Below are positions 1-7,519 of a stretch of DNA of 35,145 nt, in pieces (the first letter of the stretch is position 1; the number at the start of each line of letters is the position of its first letter). Location: assembly GCA_934130105.1 (NCBI GenBank), contig CAKOXL010000013.1, forward strand, positions 1 to 35,145, given 5' to 3'. The stretch comes from an uncultured Bacilli bacterium (GTDB lineage Bacteria > Bacillota_I > Bacilli_A > RF39 > UBA660). The position numbers were made by a program, and so were the translations under genes. The notes beneath the pieces were generated by a model. It was given only the letters and a program-made list of their open reading frames with translations. It ran no database searches and was not told the origin of the DNA.

Positions 1-713
1 CTTTGTTCCATTCCTTCTTCGTAGGCTATCCTTTTTTCAGTATTTTGAATTAATTTTTGATCCTCTTCATATGTCATAGCACTTTTGAATGTTTCTTGTT
101 CATTTAAATCGGTTACTTTCTTTTCAAATTCTTCCACAAAATCATCCCCTTTAGATATTTTTTTAAGGTTAGTTTTATCTAAATCTAACATAATTAAATG
201 TTTATATTCATTAACCTTTTTGTTATCTAAATTGTACCAATAGTTCATGATCTTGTCCATATTAAACTCTATTATTTCAATGTTTTCTATATACTTTCTA
301 CTATTCTTATCCATTAGGTAATAATAACTTACATCATCTATTTTTTTACTCATACCATAAGTTAAATCAATATGTAGGAATTTAGTTTTATAATCATACA
401 TCTCGTTACGAACTATTTTTCTTGAATAAATATTAGTAAAGTAAATAAAGTTTCTAGAATGTAAATATCTATCACTATTTGAGTTTAACTCAATATGTAA
501 ATATTCATCATCTACTTTTACTAACACATCTACTACTTTAACTTTATCCATAGTACTTGTTACTTTTAATTCATTTCTTAAAAACTCTATAATTTCTACT
601 TTCCTTTTTAATGTTCTAGATAAAAATTCTCTTAATAATTCTTTATTATCTTCATCACAAAAGATAGCTTTAAAAACTCGATCATATTTAGCCGTATAAA
701 ATTTGTCTTTCAT
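1..713 (-). CDS. Rpn/PD-(D/E)XK family nuclease-transposase, partial
   Basis: The reading frame is open from an ATG at 713 to the left edge, so about 237 N-terminal residues are visible and the C-terminus is missing. It starts MKDKFYTAKYDRVFKAIF, the usual opening of the Rpn/TIGR01784 group (PF12784), whose members are RecA-independent recombination-promoting nucleases or are annotated as putative transposases. The nuclease core is recognisable as VVDVLVKVDDEYLHIELN: the Asp of the second core strand and Glu of the next are present, but the usual E-x-Q reads E-L-N. A charged, Glu/Lys-rich stretch follows near the visible end, typical of the family's C-terminal tail. The Shine-Dalgarno AAAGGAA lies about 8 bases before the ATG. 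Family members are often multicopy and degenerate, so function is uncertain; family assignment is fairly sure. Confidence 0.75.
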   Translation of the reverse strand, partial: MKDKFYTAKYDRVFKAIFCDEDNKELLREFLSRTLKRKVEIIEFLRNELKVTSTMDKVKVVDVLVKVDDEYLHIELNSNSDRYLHSRNFIYFTNIYSRKIVRNEMYDYKTKFLHIDLTYGMSKKIDDVSYYYLMDKNSRKYIENIEIIEFNMDKIMNYWYNLDNKKVNEYKHLIMLDLDKTNLKKISKGDDFVEEFEKKVTDLNEQETFKSAMTYEEDQKLIQNTEKRIAYEEGMEQ

Positions 714-789
714 AATATTTTTCCTTTCTAGTGACATAATATCAGGTATAGAAACAGCTGTAAAATGAGTAATTTTCATAATTAAGAGC

Positions 790-845
790 AAAATAAAAAT
801 CAATTTTAAAAATCTATTCAACAGAAATTTAAAATTGATTTTATT
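790..845 (-). terminator. A/T-rich hairpin after the surface-protein gene
   Basis: Arms at 792-810 and 828-845 form a nearly perfect inverted repeat built on AAAATCAATTTTAAA, with a loop of about 17 bases. Read on the minus strand it follows the stop codon of the large surface-protein gene and ends in a T-rich run. It has very little G/C, so termination strength is uncertain. It also sits just upstream of the nuclease gene's leader. Confidence 0.5.
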
Positions 846-895
846 ATTAGTTTTGATTTATTAAAATATATAAATTTTAATTTTATATTTAAAAA

Positions 896-3274
896 TTATG
901 GTGCTAGAACGATTCTAAAGGAAATGTATGTATATGCACTACCAGTACCAAAACTAAATGCAAAGGAACCAGCCTCATTGCCTCCATTCCAATGACTACC
1001 ACGCACAAACCAAGGATAAGAAGGATGAATAAAGTTAGCATAGTTCTTGTACCAACTAGATCTATATAAATTTGACTCATAACCAAATGGGCCCATTTCT
1101 CCTGTTGCATCTCCTAATATTCTATTATTATAATCAGTATTTATTGTAGTTGGATATTTATCCCAGTATTTTGAATAAGTACTATCATTAAAGAAATTAG
1201 AATATAAACTAGTTATACTGCTTGCTCCACCTACTGATTCGGCTCCAGTAGTATATCCCATTACATATTCCCATACTCCACCTGACATATCGTATATTCC
1301 ACTATAATTACCAGTTGTTGATGAAACGGTAGAGTTATTATTAAAATAATTAATGGTATATGTTCCATCAACACCTAAATCAGTTGATTCTATTCTATTA
1401 CCTTCTATACTTCCACCATCATTATATCCTAAGGTTGGTTCAATAGTAGCAGAATAACCTGTTATATTATTACCATTATTATTTATTCTTACACTTGTTT
1501 TGCTACCATAAATCGAATGTCCTAAATAAGCTACTGCTCCCCATTCGGTATTTTTCATCATATGACTATCTAAATTTCTTTGATAATCATAACTATTTTT
1601 AAATGCATTTCCAACATTTATATTTCGCCAGCTATATACATTTGGTTTTATTATAATTTTACTTGTATCTACACTATTTACTTGTGAAGCTTCAGTTGTA
1701 GTCGCACCATCATATCCTGTTTCAAACTTTCCTACCCATAAACCATTTGTATCAAAAGCTATGAATGCTGGATGAGTTAGATATGTTCCTACCGTACTTC
1801 CAGTAGATGGTGTTGTTTCTTTATTTTCAAATATAATATCTATTGTTTGGGTAGAATCCTCAATACTTGTTATTCCTGTATAAGTTCCTTCATTAAATAT
1901 TTTATATCTATATCTTGGTATCCAAACAAAGTATGACTCAATATTATCTTCTGGTATTATTTCGCCATTTTGATAACTAATACTCTCATCTTTTAAGATA
2001 ACACTATTAGCCCAAACTTTATTCTCATAATTATACCAACTAGAAGCAGTTGATGCTTTTGTTACTACACCACTATCTGATATTGTTACAGGTAATAAAT
2101 TACTTGCTAAGATAGGATCGGTTCCATTTAAAATAGCTTCTTTATATTTACTATTAATTACTACAGTTCTAATAACACTATTTAAATTATTATTACTGTC
2201 TATTACTATGTATTTAACAGTATATTTACCTACTAAATTTGTATTTAAATCACTTAATGTTACTACTTTATTATTATTTTCTACTACAACACCATTTTCT
2301 TTATAGTAATCACCTGCACCTAATGTTATAGTTGCATCTCCATTTAATGTTATTTTAGGAATAGTATCAGTATTATTAACAGTTACTATCCTAATACTTT
2401 TTCCAGTATTATTACTACTATCAGTTATACTATAAGTAATATAGTAAATACCTATTTTGCTGGTATCTACTTTATCTACATTTATTATATTATTTCCATC
2501 ATAATACTCATATGATATTGCTACTTGACTAGGTGTAAATATATCATTATCATCTTCAATTTTCTCTACACCTAATTCAGTATAAGCCTCACCTTTTTTC
2601 AAATTAATATCATAATTCCCATTTTTATCTTTGTTTAATTTAATAATAGGTGCTGTATCAACATTATAACCATCATCTACATTTTGAATGCTATCTACAA
2701 CTACCCTTGCTTTAAACTCTTTACCTTGAATTTCATTTGGTGCATTTAAATCAATCCATAACTTTATACTTATGGTGTTACTTGAAGATGGGCTTAGTAT
2801 CATATCTTTCAAAAAAACTAGACTGCTATTTAAATTACTAAGTAAAACTGGCGTAGAATATTCTTTATTATCAACACTATAAGATAGTTTTACATATTCA
2901 AGTGGTAACTTATTTAATTCATCAACTTCTAATCTTACCTGGTAACGAGCTTCAATATTTCCACTGTTATTAACATTAAAAGAATGTGATGTTTGTTTTA
3001 GACCCTCTTCGTTAGTCATTGGATATAAGTTACTAAGATTAATTACATCCGTTTTCTTTTCATAATTAACAGCCAAATTACCCGTATATACAATAAATTC
3101 TTTACCTTTTACAGTTGTTGTAAAAAAAGCATAACTCATTCTTGCTACTATTAAAAATAAACATATAAAAGATATACCAACTAATAAAAGCATATACTTT
3201 TGTTTTAATGATTTTTTATTTATTTTAGATTTATCTATATTTTCTTTAATTGCTTTTTTTACCTTTTTGTTCAT
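896..3274 (-). CDS. Membrane-anchored surface protein with Ig-like domains and an FGE/C-type-lectin-like C-terminal domain
   Basis: The protein has about 792 residues. A basic N-terminus is followed by one hydrophobic segment (about residues 28-45) ending RMSYAFF, like the signal region of TasA/camelysin-type proteins. A beta-rich region follows, then two Ig-like repeats resembling the DUF5011/Cry22-type fold (roughly 205-370). The last 350 residues carry FGE-sulfatase/C-type-lectin hallmarks: WIPRYRYKI, YDMSGGVWEYVMG, WFVRG and a terminal SFRIVLAP. This fold is shared by formylglycine-generating enzymes and by target proteins of diversity-generating retroelements. There is no LPXTG-like motif, so the N-terminal segment probably anchors it. 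GTG codons at 3286 and 3283 lie inside the Shine-Dalgarno AGGTGGTGA, so ATG at 3274 is the likely start. It begins 30 bases after rseP and may be co-transcribed with it. Ligand and function are unknown. Confidence 0.7.
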   Translation of the reverse strand: MNKKVKKAIKENIDKSKINKKSLKQKYMLLLVGISFICLFLIVARMSYAFFTTTVKGKEFIVYTGNLAVNYEKKTDVINLSNLYPMTNEEGLKQTSHSFNVNNSGNIEARYQVRLEVDELNKLPLEYVKLSYSVDNKEYSTPVLLSNLNSSLVFLKDMILSPSSSNTISIKLWIDLNAPNEIQGKEFKARVVVDSIQNVDDGYNVDTAPIIKLNKDKNGNYDINLKKGEAYTELGVEKIEDDNDIFTPSQVAISYEYYDGNNIINVDKVDTSKIGIYYITYSITDSSNNTGKSIRIVTVNNTDTIPKITLNGDATITLGAGDYYKENGVVVENNNKVVTLSDLNTNLVGKYTVKYIVIDSNNNLNSVIRTVVINSKYKEAILNGTDPILASNLLPVTISDSGVVTKASTASSWYNYENKVWANSVILKDESISYQNGEIIPEDNIESYFVWIPRYRYKIFNEGTYTGITSIEDSTQTIDIIFENKETTPSTGSTVGTYLTHPAFIAFDTNGLWVGKFETGYDGATTTEASQVNSVDTSKIIIKPNVYSWRNINVGNAFKNSYDYQRNLDSHMMKNTEWGAVAYLGHSIYGSKTSVRINNNGNNITGYSATIEPTLGYNDGGSIEGNRIESTDLGVDGTYTINYFNNNSTVSSTTGNYSGIYDMSGGVWEYVMGYTTGAESVGGASSITSLYSNFFNDSTYSKYWDKYPTTINTDYNNRILGDATGEMGPFGYESNLYRSSWYKNYANFIHPSYPWFVRGSHWNGGNEAGSFAFSFGTGSAYTYISFRIVLAP

Positions 3275-3304
3275 AGTTTTCACCACCTAAGCATAAAAAT
3301 TGGA

Positions 3305-4351
3305 CTAAAATAATTTCAATATATCGTTAAAGGTTATATATAACATTAAAGCTAATAATAATATAAATCCAATAGTATGAATTTTATTTTCTGTTTCTGC
3401 TTTTACTGGTTTACCAGTGATCTTTTCTATAACCAAGAATAAAATTCTTCCCCCATCAAATGCTGGAAATGGAATTAAATTTATAAAACCGACATTAATA
3501 CTTAGAAGAGCTATTAAGTATAGAATATTTTGAAATCCAGCATGTACTTGTGTACCAACAATACTATAAATACCAACTGGTCCTGATAATTGATTTACTG
3601 ATATACCGCCTGTAAATAAACCTTTAAAAGTTATAATCATTTGTCTAAATAAAGAGTTCATTTTAGTAAAAGCATATTTTATTGAAGCAGTAAAACCTTT
3701 TTCTACCTTACCACTTGATATGATACCAACACGGTAAATTTCACTGCCATCAACTTCTTCTTTTACTGGAGTTACATCAATATCTAATTCCCTACCATTT
3801 CTTTTTACAGTAAAAGTAATTGGTTTATCTTTATTTTCAACTTGTAGGTAGATAGAAATATCGTCACTTGTTTTTATTTTATGACCATTAATTTGTGTGA
3901 TATAATCTCCTACTTCTATACCAGCTATTTCTGCTGGATTATTACTAACTAGTTCGGTAACGATTGGTTTTGATGATACAGCTCCCCAACCTAAAGCAAT
4001 TGTAAAAAGTAGTAAAAAAGCTAAAATAAAGTTATTACCTGCACCAAAAAACATTACTAAAAATCTTTGCCAAGCTTTTTTAGATTGTAATCTTCTATCT
4101 TTAGGTATTTTCAAACTATCATCACTATCTAAATCTTCACCAGCTAATGAACAAAATCCGCCAATTGGAATAGCACGTATTGAATATTCTGTTTCACCAT
4201 TTTTCTTTTTAAAGTGAAATATCTTAGGTCCCATTCCTATTGCAAATTCATATACATATATACCAAACATTTTAGCAAATATAAAATGTCCAAATTCATG
4301 TACTAAAACAATTACTCCCAATATAATAACAAAATAAATTAAATTTAACAT
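3305..4351 (-). CDS. rseP: Site-2 zinc metalloprotease RseP/RasP
   Basis: This is an intramembrane protease that cleaves transmembrane anti-sigma factors and signal-peptide remnants within the cell membrane. The first membrane helix holds the zinc-binding HEFGH (residues 18-22). A PDZ domain follows at roughly 125-205. The third metal ligand is in NLIPFPAFDGGRI near residue 295, and a final hydrophobic helix ends the protein. The length of 348 residues is a little short of the Bacillus homologue. A strong Shine-Dalgarno (AGGAGG) precedes the ATG. The gene starts 10 bases after cdsA, as in Bacilli, but dxr, which usually sits between the two, is absent. Confidence 0.93.
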   Translation of the reverse strand: MLNLIYFVIILGVIVLVHEFGHFIFAKMFGIYVYEFAIGMGPKIFHFKKKNGETEYSIRAIPIGGFCSLAGEDLDSDDSLKIPKDRRLQSKKAWQRFLVMFFGAGNNFILAFLLLFTIALGWGAVSSKPIVTELVSNNPAEIAGIEVGDYITQINGHKIKTSDDISIYLQVENKDKPITFTVKRNGRELDIDVTPVKEEVDGSEIYRVGIISSGKVEKGFTASIKYAFTKMNSLFRQMIITFKGLFTGGISVNQLSGPVGIYSIVGTQVHAGFQNILYLIALLSINVGFINLIPFPAFDGGRILFLVIEKITGKPVKAETENKIHTIGFILLLALMLYITFNDILKLF

Positions 4352-4361
4352 ATAAATCCTC

Positions 4362-5162
4362 CTAAATAATATTTAAAAACAAAATAGTAGTAATAGCTAT
4401 AAATAATGTGCTATCAAACAAATCTAATATTCCACCATGTCCTGGTATTAAACTTGAAAAATCCTTTTGATTATAATATCTTTTAATTTGGGAGAATATT
4501 AAATCACCAATCTGACCTATAATTGATAGTGTTAAAGTTATTATCAAAATTTGAGTAAATGTTACTCCATTATTAATTACTGTTAAATAATAAATCATAC
4601 CAACAAAAGTACCCATCAATGTTCCACCAATAAAGCCTTCAACGGTTTTATTTGGTGAAATAGTACTAGCTAATTTAGTTCTACCTATTAACTTACCAAC
4701 AAATACAGCAAAAGCATCAGTGAAGCAAGAAACTAACATAAAGTAAGCAAAGTGAGTAGCAGAATAATTTCTAATTAATATTAATAAATTAAATGATAGA
4801 CCAATAAATAAAACGCTTCCCATCAAATATAGAGCATCCTGTAAATTATATTTTTTATTATCAGCAATTATCACTAATGGTATCATAAAAGTAAATAGCA
4901 TAAATGTTAATATTCGGTAATCTAAAACAAGAGTTAATTCATTACTTTGATAGTTATTAAGTATTAAAAAGCCAACCGCTAAATATGCTAGTATTTCTAT
5001 TAGTAATGAAAGTTTTCTTGTTTTTAGTTTTAAATCAAATAACTCTTTAAATGCTAAAAGACCAATTATTAATATTAATCCTGCGAAAAAAACGCCACCT
5101 TTTATAATAAATGGTATAAATATAAGCATTAATATTATTGAGCTTAATATTCTATTTTTCAT
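4362..5162 (-). CDS. cdsA: Phosphatidate cytidylyltransferase
   Basis: CdsA converts phosphatidic acid and CTP to CDP-diacylglycerol, the precursor of phosphatidylglycerol and related lipids, in the cytoplasmic membrane. The 266 residues form about eight hydrophobic segments. The family region TISPNKTVEGFIGG and the C-terminal signature (SQIKRYYNQKDFSSLIPGHG, then GILDLFDS) are clear. In the signature the usual D-R-x-D reads D-L-F-D, so a normally conserved Arg is replaced by Leu. The Shine-Dalgarno GGAGG is well placed, and a good sigma-A promoter lies at 5306-5334. Usual partners uppS and dxr are not adjacent. Confidence 0.93.
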   Translation of the reverse strand: MKNRILSSIILMLIFIPFIIKGGVFFAGLILIIGLLAFKELFDLKLKTRKLSLLIEILAYLAVGFLILNNYQSNELTLVLDYRILTFMLFTFMIPLVIIADNKKYNLQDALYLMGSVLFIGLSFNLLILIRNYSATHFAYFMLVSCFTDAFAVFVGKLIGRTKLASTISPNKTVEGFIGGTLMGTFVGMIYYLTVINNGVTFTQILIITLTLSIIGQIGDLIFSQIKRYYNQKDFSSLIPGHGGILDLFDSTLFIAITTILFLNII

Positions 5163-5305
5163 TTTAGTCCTCCAAATTAATAGTTTTTATCGTAATAGTA
5201 ATATTTTATCAGTAAAATAATTATTTTAAGTTTTTATTATTTGGTAATCCAAATATTTTTTAATTTCAAGATATCAATTTATTAATATATTCTCCTAATA
5301 TAATT

Positions 5306-5334
5306 ATTATAATACACTTTATTGTTTAGGACAA
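5306..5334 (-). promoter_or_regulatory. Sigma-A promoter for cdsA-rseP
   Basis: On the minus strand it reads TTGTCC, a 17-base spacer, then TATAAT. The predicted transcript has an untranslated leader of about 135 bases. That leader includes a small perfect hairpin at 5238-5255 (TATTTGG/CCAAATA, 4-base loop) of unknown role. The -10 element overlaps a TATAAT on the opposite strand at 5308-5313, which could serve the divergent gene at 5378, although no good -35 accompanies it. Confidence 0.7.
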
Positions 5335-5377
5335 TTATAAAAAGTATTTTTTAAGACATAATAAAAATGGTGATAGT

Positions 5378-5866
5378 ATGTATTATATTAATTATTTTTT
5401 TATTTTCGCTATTATAGGCCATTTCATTGAAACAGTTTTTGTTCCTAATTTTAATAGTGGCATACTTTATGGATGGTGGACACCTGTTTATGGATTTGGT
5501 GCAGTATTAATTCTTATAACTAGTAAAGTTATAAATAAGATTAATTGGAATAAGAAAATTATTTTAAAAGTAATAGCTACTTATTTTTGCAGTATGATTT
5601 TATTATCTTTAATTGAATTATTTGGTGGATATTTAATAAAAATAATTTTTAATAAAGAGCTTTGGAACTATGAACATCACCGTTTTAATATTGGGCATTA
5701 TATATCACTAGAAATTGCTAATATTTGGGGAATATCCAGTATTTTAGTGTTATATGTTTTAAAACCTATTTTTGATAAATTTGTAAATAAAATTCCTAAT
5801 GTTGTTACTTATATACTAATATTTTTGTTTATAACTGATAATATTTTAACATTAATATTAAAATAA
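5378..5866 (+). CDS. CmpB-family (putative ABC-transporter type IV) membrane protein
   Basis: This is a 162-residue, very hydrophobic protein with four to five predicted membrane segments. It matches the PF06541 pattern (former DUF1113) through the segments GILYGWWTPVYGFGAVL, LIELFGGYLIKIIF, W-N-Y and NIGHYISLEIANIWG. The biochemical role of this family is not established; the 'ABC transporter' label is a family name, as no ATP-binding partner is adjacent. A GGTGAT Shine-Dalgarno precedes the ATG. It is one of only two intact plus-strand genes here, divergent from cdsA and convergent with khpA, with which it shares a terminator. Confidence 0.75.
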   Translation: MYYINYFFIFAIIGHFIETVFVPNFNSGILYGWWTPVYGFGAVLILITSKVINKINWNKKIILKVIATYFCSMILLSLIELFGGYLIKIIFNKELWNYEHHRFNIGHYISLEIANIWGISSILVLYVLKPIFDKFVNKIPNVVTYILIFLFITDNILTLILK

Positions 5867-5910
5867 AAGAATCAATATCTAGCTTTTAAAAACTATCAAT
5901 ATTGATTCTT
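5867..5910. terminator. Bidirectional terminator between the CmpB-like gene and khpA
   Basis: Twelve-base perfect inverted repeat, AAGAATCAATAT at 5867-5878 and its complement at 5899-5910. Read on the minus strand it is followed by TTTTATTTTAAT. On the plus strand the tail is ACTCTTTTATT. The khpA stop codon (5886-5888) lies in the loop, so the 5' arm of the minus-strand hairpin is coding sequence. Confidence 0.8.
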
Positions 5911-6134
5911 ACTCTTTTATTATCTTTAGTATAACTACTTGCTTGAACTAAAGTTCTAATTGAATTAGCAAGTTTTCCATTTTTACCAATTAACCTACCC
6001 ATATCATCATTATCTACTAATACTTGAATGAGCATAGTATTTTCTTCATCAGTTTCAAATTCTTTTACTGAAACACTTTCTTTATTTAAGACAAGTGATT
6101 TCACTAAAAACTCAGTTAATTCTACTAAATTCAT
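5886..6134 (-). CDS. khpA: KH-domain RNA-binding protein KhpA
   Basis: A small cytoplasmic RNA-binding protein of 82 residues with a single KH domain; the GxxG loop is in RLIGKNGKLANSIRTLV. In Gram-positive bacteria KhpA partners with KhpB/EloR and influences cell elongation, division and RNA metabolism. An upstream in-frame start at 6161 would add nine residues inside rpsP. The ATG at 6134 is preferred because it gives the family's usual MNLVELTEFLV opening and has AAGGAAAG seven bases upstream. It starts one base after the rpsP stop codon, so the pair is translationally close. The usual next genes, rimM and trmD, are missing. Confidence 0.92.
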   Translation of the reverse strand: MNLVELTEFLVKSLVLNKESVSVKEFETDEENTMLIQVLVDNDDMGRLIGKNGKLANSIRTLVQASSYTKDNKRVRINIDSF

Positions 6135-6135
6135 A

Positions 6136-6402
6136 TTACTTTCCTTGCTTTTCTTCAGCAAATTTTTTCATGATACCAGCTTTTGATAATAAATTTCTAA
6201 CAGTATCTGATGGTTGTGCACCATTTCTTAACCATTTTAATGCAACTTCTTCATTGATCTTTGTATCATCAGCAATTGGATTATATGTTCCAACTAACTC
6301 AAGATATTCACCATCTCTTTTTTGTCTAGAATCACTAGCTACTATACGGTAACTAGGTCTTTTCTTAGCACCCATTCTTGTAAGTCTTAATTTAACTGCC
6401 AT
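6136..6402 (-). CDS. rpsP: 30S ribosomal protein S16
   Basis: S16 is an 88-residue small-subunit protein that binds 16S rRNA during early assembly. The family opening MAVKLRLTRMGAKKRPSYRIV and the block SPRDG-like QKRDGEYLELVGTYNP are unmistakable, and the length is normal. The Shine-Dalgarno GGAGGG and a perfect sigma-A promoter lie directly upstream. It heads a two-gene operon with khpA. Confidence 0.98.
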   Translation of the reverse strand: MAVKLRLTRMGAKKRPSYRIVASDSRQKRDGEYLELVGTYNPIADDTKINEEVALKWLRNGAQPSDTVRNLLSKAGIMKKFAEEKQGK

Positions 6403-6430
6403 AATATCCCTCCATTTCTAAACTATATTC

Positions 6431-6459
6431 ATTATACATGAAAAAAAAATAACTGTCAA
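6431..6459 (-). promoter_or_regulatory. Perfect-consensus sigma-A promoter for rpsP-khpA
   Basis: Minus strand: TTGACA, 17-base spacer rich in T, TATAAT. Both hexamers match the consensus exactly, fitting strong expression of a ribosomal protein. The start point would be about 20 bases before the GGAGGG ribosome-binding site. Confidence 0.92.
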
Positions 6460-6520
6460 CCTTTTTTTGTTAACAGCATTTATATTGTACTAATTGAGTT
6501 AATATCTTAAAAAAAGAGCA

Positions 6521-6549
6521 TAAAAAAGCATCTAGTTAGTCTAGATACT
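6521..6549 (-). terminator. Intrinsic terminator of cotE
   Basis: Nine-base-pair stem (arms 6527-6535 and 6541-6549, one G-U pair) with loop TTAGT read on the plus strand, followed on the minus strand by TTTTTT. The cotE stop codon (6536-6538) forms part of the loop. Confidence 0.85.
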
Positions 6550-7078
6550 CTTCGTTTACTTCTTTATCTATTTCGTCTTCTACATTTTTAATATCTTCAG
6601 AGTCATTATCATCCATGATTACTTCCCATGGATCTTCCTCTTCGTCATAAGCAATCTTAACTTTTACGTCGCCAACAATTTCAACACCTAATTCTTTTTG
6701 AATAGTGTATTCAATCTTGCCATCTACTATGTCAGCTCTCGTACAAGATGGTTGTTTTAAACTTCTAATTATAATGTCCTCATTAGTAATATCAGTATCA
6801 TTGCCTTTTGGAACATTAACTTCTTCTAAATAGTTAGTTGTTTCTCTTACAACTTCTGTTTTGGTATCGTTTTGGCATGAGTACCAAATATTTACATCGT
6901 AACTACCTTCAATGTTTATTTTATTACCGTTTCTGTATCCTCTAAAATTATGATTGATAACCCAACATCCTAAAATTGTAGTAGGTTGGCATTCAGGAGT
7001 TAATGTTTTGGTTGTTGTGAATGATTTTTTCCCTTTTCCAACAACTGCTTTTGTCACAATTTCACGAGTACTTGCCAT
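6536..7078 (-). CDS. cotE: Outer spore coat morphogenetic protein CotE
   Basis: CotE directs assembly of the outer spore coat in the mother cell. The 180-residue protein aligns along its whole length with Bacillus CotE (about 181 residues): REIVTKAVVGKGKK at the start, ILGCWVINHNF, IEGSYDVNIWYS with NDTKTEVV, KQPSCTRADI, and LGVEIVGDVKV before an acidic tail. The acidic C-terminus (about 149-180) is also typical. Gene order miaB-ricA-cotE is the same as in Bacillus subtilis, which supports orthology. A strong GAGGAGGG ribosome-binding site precedes the ATG, and a promoter with sigma-E-like features lies just upstream. Expression restricted to sporulation is an inference. Confidence 0.93.
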   Translation of the reverse strand: MASTREIVTKAVVGKGKKSFTTTKTLTPECQPTTILGCWVINHNFRGYRNGNKINIEGSYDVNIWYSCQNDTKTEVVRETTNYLEEVNVPKGNDTDITNEDIIIRSLKQPSCTRADIVDGKIEYTIQKELGVEIVGDVKVKIAYDEEEDPWEVIMDDNDSEDIKNVEDEIDKEVNEEYLD

Positions 7079-7097
7079 AATATCCCTCCTCTAGTTT

Positions 7098-7126
7098 AAT
7101 TTATGCTTTATAGATAAAATGTTGAC
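7098..7126 (-). promoter_or_regulatory. Candidate sigma-E-type promoter for cotE
   Basis: Minus strand GTCAACAT, 13-base spacer, CATAAATT. The -10 element fits the CATAnAnT pattern of mother-cell sigma-E promoters, and five of eight -35 positions fit GTCATATT. A weaker sigma-A reading exists in the same bases (TTGTCA, 17 bases, CATAAA). Bacillus cotE has a sigma-E promoter, which favours the first reading. Confidence 0.42.
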
Positions 7127-7168
7127 AAAAACTAAGGGAAAATATTGGCTTATATTTTTATTACTCTT

Positions 7169-7519
7169 TTAATTAACTAAATCAGTAAAGTAATTATCTA
7201 AAGTGTTTTTTAGATACTTATAAAATTCATTTAATTCAGTTTGCTTATTAATATAATCAACGTATAATGGTATTTTATTTAATTTAGTTAGGAGGATATT
7301 TATCTCGTCTTCTAAAACTGTTATATCATTATTTTGTGCTTGATTCTTTACTAATTTTTTTTGTAGTTTCTTTATTTCATTTATGTAACTTATTGCTTCT
7401 TTATTATTAGCTAATTTATTATGTAGGTATATATAGTCTTTATATTGTTTACTTGACTTAATATAATTTATTATATCATTAAGTTTTTCTAATTCTAAAT
7501 TATTCAACGATTTCTCCAT
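7169..7519 (-). CDS. ricA: YlbF/YmcA-family protein, RicA-like
   Basis: In Bacillus, RicA (YmcA) forms a complex with YlbF and YaaT that stimulates RNase Y maturation of mRNAs and affects sporulation, competence and biofilm decisions. This 116-residue, mostly helical protein matches the Com_YlbF family in EAISYINEIKKLQKKLVKN and the KIPLYVDYINKQTELNEF block. Its place between miaB and cotE is the ricA position. It is shorter than the 143-residue Bacillus protein and contains no cysteine, so the C-terminal iron-sulphur ligands are missing. The start overlaps the miaB end by 20 bases and has GGAG seven bases upstream inside miaB. Confidence 0.8.
   Translation of the reverse strand: MEKSLNNLELEKLNDIINYIKSSKQYKDYIYLHNKLANNKEAISYINEIKKLQKKLVKNQAQNNDITVLEDEINILLTKLNKIPLYVDYINKQTELNEFYKYLKNTLDNYFTDLVN

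Noticed and set aside
904..1110. A 68-codon frame inside the end of the surface-protein gene
   Set aside because: It is an alternative frame of the lectin-like domain, hydrophobic by chance. Its openness reflects the raised G/C there.
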